64,000 nucleotides of DNA. Source: Rhodococcus tibetensis (GTDB lineage Bacteria > Actinomycetota > Actinomycetes > Mycobacteriales > Mycobacteriaceae). Made by a program: the position numbers and the translations under genes. The stretch covers positions 434,001 to 498,000 of the forward strand of contig NZ_JANFQF010000001.1 of assembly GCF_024438035.1 (NCBI RefSeq), written 5' to 3'. Shown here in pieces: positions 1-10,175 of the stretch (the stretch's first letter is position 1; each line of letters starts with the position of its first letter). The notes under the pieces were generated by a model. That model saw only the letters and a program-made list of their open reading frames with translations. It was not told the origin of the DNA and did no database searches.

Positions 1-448
1 CCGGACCGATCTTCGCTGCCAGCGACGAGATGAACACCACGTGTCCCCAACCGCGGTCGAGCATCCCGGGAACCACTCGGCGTGTGAGAAGCAGTGGTGC
101 GGTGAGATTGACGTCGACCATTGCGGTGAGCTCGCCGGGGTCGAGTCGGGTGAAGGCCGAGACGTTCTCCACACCGGCGTTGTTCACCAGCAGGTCGAGG
201 GGACCGACTGCCGCCTCGGTGCGTTCGATGAGCGAATCGAGCTGTTCCAGCCGGTTCAGGTCCCCGGGCACGGCCTCGGCGCGCACACCGAGAGCACGCA
301 GTTCACCGACGACTTCCGCGAGTCGATCCTCGCGCCGGCCGGACACCGCGACGGTGACGCCTTCACGCGCCAGCGCCCGTGCGATGACGCGGCCGAGGCC
401 GCCGGAGGTACCCGTCACCAGAGCCGTGCGTCCGTGCAGTTGCTTCAT
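1..448 (-). CDS. SDR-family oxidoreductase, N-terminal part (gene runs off the window)
   Basis: This is the first 149 codons of a short-chain dehydrogenase/reductase on the minus strand, with its 3' end outside the window. The translation begins MKQLHGRTALVTG and shows the Rossmann cofactor motif TGTSGGLG at residues 13-20, the NNAG structural motif near residue 90 and the start of the active-site strand (FISSLAAK) at the window edge. The catalytic Tyr-Lys pair lies beyond it. The ATG at 448 is preceded by a GAAGGG ribosome site. The substrate cannot be told; many family members are NAD(P)-dependent alcohol or ketone oxidoreductases. It is divergent from the RNA methyltransferase that starts about 70 bases away, so both promoters must lie in that short gap. 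Confidence 0.9.
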   Translation of the reverse strand, partial: MKQLHGRTALVTGTSGGLGRVIARALAREGVTVAVSGRREDRLAEVVGELRALGVRAEAVPGDLNRLEQLDSLIERTEAAVGPLDLLVNNAGVENVSAFTRLDPGELTAMVDVNLTAPLLLTRRVVPGMLDRGWGHVVFISSLAAKIGP

Positions 449-518
449 CCCTTCGAGCTTTCGCGTTCGGTGGTGGGGAGTCAACGGGGTGACTCTGCAC
501 ATACGGCACGATGGACCA

Positions 519-1325
519 GTGGTTTCCGTCATCGACATAGCAGATCCGGCCGATTCGCGGCTGGACAACTTCCGCGATCTCAACTCCTCGGATCGCCGCC
601 CGGATCTTCCCGAAGGTAAGGGCCTGGTGATTGCGGAAGGCGTGCTGGTGGCTCAGCGCCTGCTTGCCTCTCGTTTCGACCCGATCGCGCTTCTGGGCGT
701 CGATCGCCGGCTCGGGGAACTCGCGGACGACCTGGCTCGGGTGGACGTCCCGTTCTATCGAACGACGGCGGATGTCATGGCCGAGGTCGTGGGATTCCAT
801 CTCAATCGCGGCGTACTGGCCGCGGCGCGTCGACCGGTGCCGCTGGAATTGCCGGAGGTGCTCGACAACGCGCGAACGGTCGCTGTTCTCGAGGGAGTGA
901 ACGATCACGAGAACCTCGGTTCGATGTTCCGCAATGCCGCCGGACTGGGAGTGGACGCCGTCGTCTTCGGCAAGGGATGTGCAGACCCGCTGTACCGCCG
1001 GGCGGTTCGCGTGTCGATGGGGCATGTCCTGCGGGTTCCGTTCGCACACGTATCGGCTTGGCCGCGCGACCTCGACGCGTTGCGCGAGCGCGGATTCCAG
1101 TTGATCTCGCTCACTCCGAACCCCGAAGCGATCACCTTGGCCGAGGCCATGACGGGGGAGAAGGTCGCCGTCCTGCTCGGCGCGGAAGGCCCAGGCCTCA
1201 CCGAACATGCCATGCGCGCCACGGATGTCCGTGCCCGCATCCCGATGGCCCCGGGGACGGATTCGCTGAACGTGGCCACCGCCGCCGCGATGGCGTTCTA
1301 CGAACGCGTCCGGACGGGTCGGTGA
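519..1325 (+). CDS. TrmH-family (SPOUT) tRNA/rRNA methyltransferase
   Basis: A SAM-dependent RNA 2'-O-ribose methyltransferase of the TrmH/SpoU family. A substrate-binding N-terminal part of about 110 residues is followed by the knotted SPOUT domain. The three family motifs are clear: NDHENLGSMFRNA (about 128-140), LLGAEGPGL (about 219-227) and IPMAPGTDSLNVA (about 241-253). It matches M. tuberculosis Rv0881 in type and neighbourhood. The open frame runs far upstream of the real gene. I chose GTG at 519, giving 268 residues that begin VVSVIDIADP; GTG at 489 is the alternative. The stop overlaps the next gene by four bases (GTGA), so the two are translationally coupled. Which RNA position it methylates cannot be deduced. 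Confidence 0.92.
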   Translation: MVSVIDIADPADSRLDNFRDLNSSDRRPDLPEGKGLVIAEGVLVAQRLLASRFDPIALLGVDRRLGELADDLARVDVPFYRTTADVMAEVVGFHLNRGVLAAARRPVPLELPEVLDNARTVAVLEGVNDHENLGSMFRNAAGLGVDAVVFGKGCADPLYRRAVRVSMGHVLRVPFAHVSAWPRDLDALRERGFQLISLTPNPEAITLAEAMTGEKVAVLLGAEGPGLTEHAMRATDVRARIPMAPGTDSLNVATAAAMAFYERVRTGR

Positions 1326-1615
1326 CGGTGCCGCCTGAACCACGGCCGGTGTCCGGTGCCGGGGTCCCGTGGTTCACCGGGCTTCTGGTCACCGGATTCA
1401 CCGCGGTTGTCGTGGCGGTTGCGGTGATCGCGTTCGGCACCCAGTTGGCCCGCATCAACCCGGTGCTCGCGGTCTTCCTGGAGCTGGTCGTAGTGGCGGG
1501 TGTCGCGCCGACGGCGTGGCGATACCGCCGGACACAAGTGTGGCGCTGGGTGGTCTACGGGCTGGGCGTGGGAGTTCTCGCGGGATGGGTCGCGGCGCTC
1601 GCGGGCGCGACCTGA
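1322..1615 (+). CDS. Small membrane protein, DUF2537-like (Rv0882 type)
   Basis: A 97-residue integral membrane protein of unknown function. After a short Pro-rich N-terminus it has three hydrophobic stretches, about residues 17-39, 44-65 and 74-95, separated by short polar loops with a basic patch (WRYRRTQVWR). The GTG start overlaps the stop of the upstream RNA methyltransferase by four bases, so it is the second gene of a two-gene operon, as Rv0882 follows Rv0881 in M. tuberculosis. The family assignment to DUF2537 is from memory of that order and of the size. It ends four bases before the convergent DUF6928 gene, leaving no room for a separate terminator. Confidence 0.82.
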   Translation: MTVPPEPRPVSGAGVPWFTGLLVTGFTAVVVAVAVIAFGTQLARINPVLAVFLELVVVAGVAPTAWRYRRTQVWRWVVYGLGVGVLAGWVAALAGAT

Positions 1616-1619
1616 CGGC

Positions 1620-2417
1620 TCAGAAGCCGAAATACCTGCGCAGGCGTCCGGGCCTGCGGGCCGGGTGTGGACCGACGGCAACGGGCACCGATTCCGGCTC
1701 CGGTTCCGGCGCGGCCTTCTTCGCCTCGACCGTCTCCTCCGTATTCGTGTTCGCGTCCTCCACTTTGTCGGGCCCTTCGCCCGGGCTGTGAACGGCGAAG
1801 GCGAGCACCGGGAGGGACTTCGGGTCGAGTTCGGTGTCCTCTCGGGGTCCGGTATACCGGAATCCCAGCCAGTTCCGGTTGGCGGCTTCGGCGAATTGTT
1901 GTGGGTGGAACGGCAGCGACTGCGGATCGGGAAGAACCCCCGAGGGATACTGCAGCGGGAACTCGCCCGCCCAGTACGGTCTTTCCCACACCAGGGGAAG
2001 ACCTAGGTCTTCGTGGATGTGTACCGGTGTCGCGCTGAACGAGCGGGTCATTTTGCCGTCCTCCCATACCGCGAACGAACCCCACGCGACGTCGGGCCTG
2101 GACGCCACGTAGTAGATCCGCTCGAAATCCGAAGAGAGAACCCGGTTTTCGGGCAGGGTGGATGGACGGGGGATCGCCAACTCGGCCGTGCACACGACGG
2201 TCACACCGGGGTAGCAACCGATATACACCGTGCCGCCCCCGTCGATCGCGGACGCGTCGGACAGCACTGCCGCACCCGTGGGCGTGGCCAGGAGATCGGG
2301 GTAGAGCCGGCTGGCGAGCGCCTGGGCGGCATCAGGATCGGATCGCGGGTGTCCACGTAGGACCGCGAGTGGATCAGGGGCGTCTACGTACCAGATCGTT
2401 GATACCTTCGCCCCCAC
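1620..2417 (-). CDS. DUF6928-family protein
   Basis: A 265-residue protein beginning MGAKVSTIWYVDAPDP, which I recognise as the actinobacterial DUF6928 family; no biochemical function is known. The first 200 residues look like one folded alpha/beta domain. The last 60 are Pro/Glu/Lys-rich and probably disordered, ending in a basic tail (RRPGRLRRYFGF). There is no signal peptide or membrane segment. The start is GTG at 2417, set by a strong GAGGGAGGA ribosome site four bases upstream. It lies between the sepH-like gene upstream and the convergent small membrane protein. Co-orientation with sepH 78 bases away could mean co-transcription. Confidence 0.8.
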   Translation of the reverse strand: MGAKVSTIWYVDAPDPLAVLRGHPRSDPDAAQALASRLYPDLLATPTGAAVLSDASAIDGGGTVYIGCYPGVTVVCTAELAIPRPSTLPENRVLSSDFERIYYVASRPDVAWGSFAVWEDGKMTRSFSATPVHIHEDLGLPLVWERPYWAGEFPLQYPSGVLPDPQSLPFHPQQFAEAANRNWLGFRYTGPREDTELDPKSLPVLAFAVHSPGEGPDKVEDANTNTEETVEAKKAAPEPEPESVPVAVGPHPARRPGRLRRYFGF

Positions 2418-2495
2418 GGTCCTCCCTCTCTTTCTGTGCTTACCTGAAAGAGTACGACCACGAGCGTGTCTCCGGCTCGCTCACCGCGCCGGTGA

Positions 2496-3356
2496 TCAGC
2501 GTCCGCTGCTGCGAACGCCGAGCAGAACGTCGTCCCAGGAAGGAAGCGACGGCTTTCCGCGCTTGTCCTTGTTCGAGGTCTGGTGAGGGGCGATCTTCGG
2601 TGCGGTGTGCTCGGGCGCGGTGTCGTCTTCGTCGACCGGCTCGGGCACGTCGGACTCGGCTTCGACGATGCGCTCCGGCTCGGGCGCAGGTAGAGGGGGC
2701 TCCACCGGGTAGTCGGCGAATTCGAGTTGCTCAGGCTCGTCGAATGCCACGGGCGCCAATCCGCGCAGCGGACGGCCGAAGTCGGGGTCGATCAGGTCGA
2801 ACGCCGTGTCGTCGAGCGCGACGATGGTGCCGCCGTGGGCATCCGGCTGGTACCGCCAATGCGCGGCGTTGGTGGTGCGCCCCGCCTGCCACTGCAGCTG
2901 GGCGACCCAGTGGTTGTCCTCGTCGCGCCATGCGTCCCACGTGGCGTCGTCGATGTTGTGTCCGCGCGCCCGGAAGGCCTGGGTGACGATCTCTGCCAGT
3001 GTGGGAACGGCGGGACCGTTGTCGCGGACGGGGTGACCACCCTGCGCCATGTCGGCGGCACGGGAGCGTTCGAGCAGAACCGGGTAGGCGAAGCGTTCCA
3101 CCTTCGACAGCGGAATACCGGCCTCGTCAGCCACCTGCTCTACGGAAGCGCCGGCGCGAATGCGGGCCTGGATCTCACGGGGTCTGAGCTGACTGTCCAT
3201 TTCGATCTCAATCTGGCCGAGTCGAGCGATGTCCCCGCGGGATGCTGCGCGGAGCTTGTCATCGGCGGGAAGCCGGAATTTTTCGCCGGTATCAGCATCA
3301 GCGCACACGACGTGCGAACCATCTGGCTCGAGACCGATCACTCGAAGCTCTCGCAC
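2496..3356 (-). CDS. sepH: Septation protein SepH (DUF3071)
   Basis: A 286-residue protein of the actinobacterial SepH family (Rv0883c type), which binds FtsZ and promotes ordered Z-ring assembly. The N-terminal DUF3071 domain starts VRELRVIGLEPDG and contains a helix-turn-helix-like stretch around residues 60-95 (RPREIQARI ... VEQVADEAGIP). The second half becomes acidic and proline-rich and ends with the short conserved tail PSWDDVLLGVR. The start is GTG at 3356: an almost perfect AAGGAGGT lies four bases before it, whereas the longer open frame from 3401 has no ribosome site and a non-family N-terminus. It is upstream of the DUF6928 gene on the same strand. Confidence 0.92.
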   Translation of the reverse strand: MRELRVIGLEPDGSHVVCADADTGEKFRLPADDKLRAASRGDIARLGQIEIEMDSQLRPREIQARIRAGASVEQVADEAGIPLSKVERFAYPVLLERSRAADMAQGGHPVRDNGPAVPTLAEIVTQAFRARGHNIDDATWDAWRDEDNHWVAQLQWQAGRTTNAAHWRYQPDAHGGTIVALDDTAFDLIDPDFGRPLRGLAPVAFDEPEQLEFADYPVEPPLPAPEPERIVEAESDVPEPVDEDDTAPEHTAPKIAPHQTSNKDKRGKPSLPSWDDVLLGVRSSGR

Positions 3357-3517
3357 GTTGACCTCCTTATCGCGCCGGCTCGCGACTATGTACCGCGCCA
3401 ACTGTAATTCATTCGTGACAGCCGGTGCGGGAGGACACGCGCGGGTGCGATCCCGGCAAAAGGGATCACGTCCGCGTTACGCTTCGACGTTTCGCCCACC
3501 GCCCGCGGAACCGTCCC

Positions 3518-4171
3518 CTACTCCGGTCGCCGGGTTTGCTGGTGGGCGTTGAGCAGCAGATGATCGAACCAGGTGCGCAGACCGGCGTCGGGTTCGTACT
3601 CGATGAGGCCGGTGACGATCTGTTCGGCGAGGGTGCGGAGCCGGGTATTGGTGTGCTGGGAGCGCCATGCGAGGACGTCGAAGGCGCGGGCGGCAGGAAT
3701 GCCGTACACCAGCATCAACGCGCCCTTGGCCTGATCGATCACCGCCCGTGACTCGGAGAGTTCGGCGACCGCCTCGTCGACTGACTCTTTGACGTCGCTG
3801 CGGTGCGAGTGGGTGATGTCGATGTAGAACCCGGTCGTGCCGATTGCCGTGCCGGTGTCGTCGAACATGCGGTCGCCGACCACCACGACCTGGTGGACCT
3901 TGCCTGCGGTGTCGATGATGCGGTGTTTACTGCTGAACGGTTCGGCGTCATTGATCATCCGGTCCAGCGCCCGGGCGACGTGTGGGTGGTCCTCGGGGTG
4001 TTTGTGGGAGAGCAACAGCTTGGTGGTCGGTGTCACCTCGCCGGGCTGATACCCGTGCAGGCGGGCGACGGCATCGGACCATTCCCACCGATGCCCGTCC
4101 AGGAAGAACTGGAAGCTGCCCACCCGCTGCGGCTCGCCGCCACCGAATACCTGCTCTGAATCCACGCCCAT
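3518..4171 (-). CDS. PAS-ANTAR domain regulator (putative RNA-binding antiterminator)
   Basis: A 217-residue signalling protein. Residues about 20-130 form a PAS_3-type fold (FFLDGHRWEWSDAVARLHGY ... GTAIGTTGFYIDITH). Residues about 140-205 form an ANTAR RNA-binding helical domain (SRAVIDQAKGALMLVYGI, ARAFDVLAWRSQHTNTRLRTLAEQIV). ANTAR domains bind paired hairpins in nascent RNA and prevent termination. The PAS part would sense a ligand or redox state, but no cofactor residue can be named. It is a single transcription unit with 190 bases free upstream. The ATG at 4171 has no good ribosome site, so the transcript may be leaderless or the GTG two codons later may be used. Rhodococci carry many such paralogues and the target RNA is unknown. 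Confidence 0.87.
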   Translation of the reverse strand: MGVDSEQVFGGGEPQRVGSFQFFLDGHRWEWSDAVARLHGYQPGEVTPTTKLLLSHKHPEDHPHVARALDRMINDAEPFSSKHRIIDTAGKVHQVVVVGDRMFDDTGTAIGTTGFYIDITHSHRSDVKESVDEAVAELSESRAVIDQAKGALMLVYGIPAARAFDVLAWRSQHTNTRLRTLAEQIVTGLIEYEPDAGLRTWFDHLLLNAHQQTRRPE

Positions 4172-4316
4172 ATTTCTAGCGCATCAGTAGCCGGAGAGTT
4201 GCAGGGGTCGCGCGTTCGATTTCGGCCGCCCGCCCCTCCGTTCGCGACTCCTGATCGAAGATGCGCGCAGAGTCCTCAGCGGTCAGTCCGCCCCATGCCC
4301 GGCAATGTGCTGACAC

Positions 4317-4350
4317 GGTGATGCCCCGGCCTCGCGGCCGGGGCATCACC
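4317..4350 (-). terminator. Strong intrinsic hairpin terminator
   Basis: A perfect 15-bp GC-rich stem (4317-4331 with 4336-4350) closes a 4-base loop. It sits 12 bases past the stop of the WGxxG protein gene on the minus strand. There is no long T tract, which is usual for actinobacterial terminators. Confidence 0.8.
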
Positions 4351-4361
4351 ATGGTCTCAGG

Positions 4362-4634
4362 TCAGGGGCGGCGGGTCGGGTCGGTCCCGGCGTCGGTGCG
4401 CACGGTCGGCTCGTGCCGACGCTTGAGCCCGGCGAGACCCAGCAGGCCCGCGAGGCCCAGGAGCCCCCACAGTCCGGTCTTGTCGCTGTCTTCGCTGTCG
4501 CTGTGCTCGTCCTGCGCTTGCTGCGCCACGACAGAGGTGCCGGTTGCGACTTCGGGAGCGGTGGCATGGGCTACGCCGACGCCACCGAACGTGATCGCGG
4601 TAGCGGCAAAGGTGGCGACAATGGTCTTGCGCAT
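4362..4634 (-). CDS. Small secreted protein with WGxxG-type C-terminal membrane segment
   Basis: A 90-residue protein. Residues 1-26 form a Sec signal peptide (MRKTIVATFAATAITFGGVGVAHA). A short Asp/Ser/Glu/Gln-rich linker follows, then a glycine-leucine helix WGLLGLAGLLGLAGL, then a basic stretch KRRHE and a polar tail. This is the layout of the WGxxGxxG family, in which a Trp-Gly-led hydrophobic helix plus Arg/Lys cluster resembles a C-terminal sorting or anchoring signal; the role of the family is not known. The ATG at 4634 follows AGGAGACACG. The in-frame extension upstream to 4970 is non-coding leader. A strong terminator follows directly, so the gene is monocistronic. Confidence 0.78.
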   Translation of the reverse strand: MRKTIVATFAATAITFGGVGVAHATAPEVATGTSVVAQQAQDEHSDSEDSDKTGLWGLLGLAGLLGLAGLKRRHEPTVRTDAGTDPTRRP

Positions 4635-4649
4635 CGTGTCTCCTGTTGG

Positions 4650-4713
4650 TTCGGGTGTAGCGAGAGCCTCGGTCCGGCTTCGCGGACCATCGCTGAGGTT
4701 CCCTGTACCCGAA
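4650..4713 (-). promoter_or_regulatory. Candidate structured 5' leader RNA of the WGxxG gene
   Basis: On the minus strand just before the WGxxG gene, nested complementary segments can form one branched structure. The outer stem is 4650-4656 with 4707-4713 (7 bp), the middle stem 4659-4663 with 4690-4694 (5 bp), and the inner stem 4671-4676 with 4683-4688 (6 bp). A CCTC/GAGG pair (4667-4670 with 4695-4698) adds an alternative. The structure ends about 15 bases before the start codon, where it could control ribosome access. I could not match it to a known riboswitch class. Confidence 0.4.
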
Positions 4714-5074
4714 GCGCTCTCCCGCAAAACAAAAGGCGTAGATCCCGTGGGCAACCGGACAGCGGGAGTCGGGTCGTCGCTATGCCAGGTTGTATCTCGC
4801 GAAGTCGGATCGCGTCGAAGTCGATCACGGCCAGGCGCACGCCAGCGGCCAGTTCTGTTGACCGAGAACGTTACACGTCGGAGCATCCGCGTTCTCGGGC
4901 CGGTGGGGCTGGAACCCCTGCGATGGAACACACCCGGACCAACGCCGGGGTGTCGGACATAGGACATCACCGTCTACAACTCCGCCGTGATCGGCCTCCA
5001 GGACCCGGTGGCGGCGCGCATACTGATCGACAGAGCCCGGGAACGGGAAGTCGGAACAGAAGTGGACCCCGACG
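4714..5074. other. Intergenic region between divergent genes
   Basis: Together with the leader just described, 440 bases separate the start of the WGxxG gene (minus) from the start of the nucleoside deaminase (plus). The region must hold both promoters. Beyond the structured leader I see no convincing promoter boxes, repeats or small gene. Short open frames crossing it have no ribosome sites and no recognisable translations. Confidence 0.5.
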
Positions 5075-5560
5075 ATGAGCCATACCGATGTCGACGGCAC
5101 CGACCTCGCCCATCTGCGGCGCACCATCGAACTGGCCGACGAGACCGGCGACGCCGGCAACAAACCCTTCGGCGCGGTGGCCGTCGGCTCCGATGGGCAC
5201 GTCATCAGCGAGGGCGCCAATTCTGTCGCCACGTCCGGCGACGTCACCGAGCACGCGGAACTCGATGCGATCACCACCGCCTGCGCCGAAGGGCGAACGG
5301 AACAGCTCGTCGGCGCCACCATGTACGCCAGCGGTGAGCCGTGCCCGATGTGCAGCGCCGCGATGGTCTGGGCGGGGATCAGCCGGGTGGTGTTCGCCGC
5401 GTCGTCCGACGACTTCGGCCGAATCCTCCCGGACGGACCGCGGTTCGGCTTACGCTGCTCCGACGTAGTCGATTCCGCGAATGTCGAAATCGAGGTCAGT
5501 GGCCCTCACCTCGGGGACGAGGCATTGGCCCCGTTCCACCGTTTCCTCGCCACCGACTGA
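5075..5560 (+). CDS. Nucleoside/cytidine-type deaminase, zinc-dependent
   Basis: A 161-residue member of the CMP/dCMP deaminase superfamily, in the nucleoside-deaminase branch that includes guanine and cytosine deaminases and TadA. The zinc and proton-shuttle motif HAE lies at about residues 68-70 and the second zinc motif PCPMC at about 90-94, followed by the typical AAMVWAGISRVVF. The catalytic water would be activated by the Glu of HAE to deaminate an amino-purine or pyrimidine. Length and motif spacing fit guanine-deaminase-like enzymes better than TadA, but the substrate is not proven. It is a single gene ending at a bidirectional hairpin shared with serC. Confidence 0.85.
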   Translation: MSHTDVDGTDLAHLRRTIELADETGDAGNKPFGAVAVGSDGHVISEGANSVATSGDVTEHAELDAITTACAEGRTEQLVGATMYASGEPCPMCSAAMVWAGISRVVFAASSDDFGRILPDGPRFGLRCSDVVDSANVEIEVSGPHLGDEALAPFHRFLATD

Positions 5561-5566
5561 ACGAGG

Positions 5567-5596
5567 TCAGCCCCCGGCAGCGATGCCGGGGGCTGA
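5567..5596. terminator. Bidirectional terminator between the deaminase gene and serC
   Basis: A perfect 13-bp stem (5567-5579 with 5584-5596) with a GCGA loop fills most of the 49-base gap between two converging genes. It can terminate transcription from both sides. Confidence 0.82.
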
Positions 5597-5609
5597 TACG
5601 GGTCGAGCG

Positions 5610-7903
<2,294 letters not shown>

Positions 7904-8146
7904 AGCTCGTGGACTCTCCTCGTTCGAGTGCCCCCGGTCAGAGCGGCACTGCCTCGGCGTTCGACAACTGCGCTGATCGTGCATGCGGGATGGGCAGGCA
8001 CTCGTCGTCCGCGCAATCGGCCTCCCACCCTCGTGGTGTCGCGCAGTGGAGGCGACGATCCGGCGGGGGCGGGTTCGGTCTCCAAAACTTTAGCCGGTGT
8101 CACCGGAGGGACGGTCAGTGCATACCCGGGAGTAGCGTTCTCCGCT

Positions 8147-8848
8147 GTGTCATCAGATGCAGAACAGCCGGGTCCGGCGAACCACGACCTCGCGGCGATG
8201 CGCGTCGGTTACGGACATCAGGGCATCGCCGGACCGTCCGAAGAGTCCGATCTGGACGCCGAGCAGTTGACTGACGGCTGGCTGCCCTTGATGCGTCGCT
8301 GGCTCGAAGACGCCGTGGAGGCGGGAATTCCCGAGCCGAACGCGATGACGCTCGGCACCGTCGACGAGAACGGTCATCCCTGCACGCGCACGGTTCTCTG
8401 CAAGGGTCTGAGCTCAGCCGGAGTGCTGTTCTTCACCAATTACGACTCGGACAAGGGGAGACAGCTCGCGGCCGTTCCGTACGCGTCGGCGACCTTCACC
8501 TGGGTGCCGATCGCCAAGCAGATCACTGTCCGCGGTCCCGCCGAACGGGTCAGCGCCGAAGTCACCGACGAGTACTGGCACAGCAGGCCTCGGGGGTCGC
8601 GGCTCGGTGCGTGGGCGTCGGAGCAGTCGCGGCCGATCGGCTCGCGGACCGAACTGGATGCAGCGCTCCTGCACGTCGCCGAGCGCTTCCGCGTGGACGT
8701 CGACATCCCGGTGCGGCCGAACTGGGGTGGCATCCTCATCCGTCCCGAGGTAGTCGAGTTCTGGCAGGGCCGGGCCAACCGAATGCACAATCGAATCCGG
8801 ACGTCGCGGCACGGGGACGGCTGGACCGTCGAGAGACTGCAGCCGTGA
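8147..8848 (+). CDS. pdxH: Pyridoxine/pyridoxamine 5'-phosphate oxidase
   Basis: An FMN-dependent oxidase that makes pyridoxal 5'-phosphate from pyridoxamine or pyridoxine phosphate, the last step of PLP synthesis and salvage. The split-barrel FMN fold shows RTVLCKG and FFTNYDSDKG in the first half. The C-terminal dimerisation and substrate segment contains WGGILIRPEVVEFWQG and ends RMHNRI. From GTG at 8147 it is 233 residues; ATG at 8198, beginning MRVGYGHQG, is an alternative start. Its stop overlaps the GTG of the MFS transporter by four bases, so the two form an operon. Placing PLP synthesis beside serC, a PLP enzyme, may be coincidence. Confidence 0.93.
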   Translation: MSSDAEQPGPANHDLAAMRVGYGHQGIAGPSEESDLDAEQLTDGWLPLMRRWLEDAVEAGIPEPNAMTLGTVDENGHPCTRTVLCKGLSSAGVLFFTNYDSDKGRQLAAVPYASATFTWVPIAKQITVRGPAERVSAEVTDEYWHSRPRGSRLGAWASEQSRPIGSRTELDAALLHVAERFRVDVDIPVRPNWGGILIRPEVVEFWQGRANRMHNRIRTSRHGDGWTVERLQP

Positions 8849-10134
8849 CCGGGCAAGTGACGAGAGGTCGTCGGTCGAGACGGTTCCTCGCAGATACGAC
8901 GCCCTTGGAGAACAAGGACTACCGGCGCCTGTGGGCTGCCGGGATCGTCACCGTCATCGGTGGGCAGCTCAGCGTGGTCGCCGTTCCCCAGCAGGTGTAC
9001 GAGATCACGCGCAGCTCCGCGTACGTGGGTCTGACCGGAGTGTTCGCCCTGGTACCGCTGATCGTGTTCGGCCTGTGGGGCGGCGCCCTCGCCGACGTCA
9101 TGGATCGGCGCACCTTGCTGACGATCACGACGGTCGGCCTCGGGGCGACCTCCGTGCTCTTCTGGGTGCAGGCGGCGCTCGGCCTGGACAACGTGTGGCT
9201 GGTACTCGGACTGCTGGCGTTGCAACAGGCGTTCTTCGCCGTGAACCAGCCCACCCGCAGCGCGATCATCCCGCGGCTCATTCCGATGCGACAGCTGGCG
9301 GCGGCCAACTCGCTGAACATGACGGTGATGCAATTCGGTGCGATCGCCGGACCGCTGCTCGCTGGGGTCATGATTCCGGCCGTCGGCCTGTCGACGCTGT
9401 ATCTCGTCGATTCGATAGCACTTCTGGCCACCCTCTGGGCGGTACTCCGGCTGCCGGCCATTCCGCCGACGGGGGAGTCACGCCGCGCCGGATTCCGGGA
9501 AGTGTTCGACGGCTTCGCGTACCTGGCTACCCAGAAGGTGCTGCTCGCGTCGTTCGTGGTCGACATCATCGCCATGGTCTTCGGAATGCCCCGGGCGCTG
9601 TTCCCCCAGATCGCCCATGACACCTTCGGTGACCCCGCCGGCGGTGGCGTCGCGCTCGGACTGCTGTTCGCGGCGATGTCCGTGGGCGCGGTGGCCGGTG
9701 GTGTGTTCTCCGGCTGGTTGCCGAGGGTGCGGCGGCAGGGGCGTGCCGTTGTCGTGTGCATCGTGCTGTGGGGACTGGCGATGCTGGGCTTCGGCCTCGT
9801 GGTGGGGGTTGCGTCCCCGGGCGAGAGTCCCGTCCTGTTGTGGGCAGCCCTCGCCTTTCTCGCTTTCGGTGGTGCTGTCGACATGGTGTCCGCAGCGTTC
9901 CGCAGCACGATGCTCCAGCAGGTGGCCACCGACGAGATGCGCGGGCGTTTGCAGGGCGTCTTCATCGTCGTCGTCGCGGGAGGCCCCCGCATCGGTGACG
10001 TCCTGCACGGCGCTGCTGCCGCTGCAGTCGGAACGAGCGTGGCCGCGGCCGGTGGCGGCGTCCTCGTCGTCGTCGGAGTGGTGATCGCGGCGGTGGCGTT
10101 CCCCGCGCTGATGCGATACAAGGTCGCTCGTTAG
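8845..10134 (+). CDS. MFS exporter, MFS_3/EntS-like
   Basis: A 429-residue major facilitator transporter with about 12 membrane helices, resembling the MFS_3 (enterobactin exporter EntS-like) group. After a short basic cytosolic N-terminus come ENKDYRRLWAAGIVTVIGGQLSVVAVPQQVYEI-type helix 1 and the conserved loop ALADVMDRRTLL between helices 2 and 3. A long hydrophobic C-terminal half ends in LMRYKVAR. The GTG start overlaps the pdxH stop (GTGA), so it is translated from the same message. The substrate is unknown; export of a small metabolite or siderophore-like compound is the family expectation, but no biosynthetic genes lie nearby. Confidence 0.85.
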   Translation: MTGQVTRGRRSRRFLADTTPLENKDYRRLWAAGIVTVIGGQLSVVAVPQQVYEITRSSAYVGLTGVFALVPLIVFGLWGGALADVMDRRTLLTITTVGLGATSVLFWVQAALGLDNVWLVLGLLALQQAFFAVNQPTRSAIIPRLIPMRQLAAANSLNMTVMQFGAIAGPLLAGVMIPAVGLSTLYLVDSIALLATLWAVLRLPAIPPTGESRRAGFREVFDGFAYLATQKVLLASFVVDIIAMVFGMPRALFPQIAHDTFGDPAGGGVALGLLFAAMSVGAVAGGVFSGWLPRVRRQGRAVVVCIVLWGLAMLGFGLVVGVASPGESPVLLWAALAFLAFGGAVDMVSAAFRSTMLQQVATDEMRGRLQGVFIVVVAGGPRIGDVLHGAAAAAVGTSVAAAGGGVLVVVGVVIAAVAFPALMRYKVAR

Positions 10135-10175
10135 GTTCCTGTGCCCTGTCACAGATTTCGGGCACACTGTGGTGC

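Noticed and set aside
4635-4790. A glycine or c-di-AMP (ydaO) riboswitch in the leader of the WGxxG gene
   Set aside because: GGGAGAG and GGGAAC-like words occur, but the other conserved segments of both classes are missing or out of order. I kept it only as an unclassified structured leader.
10141-10165. GTGCCC/GGGCAC inverted repeat before the epimerase gene as a terminator or operator
   Set aside because: The arms are only 6 bases with a 13-base loop, so the signal is weak. It is mentioned in the epimerase entry but not listed as a feature.
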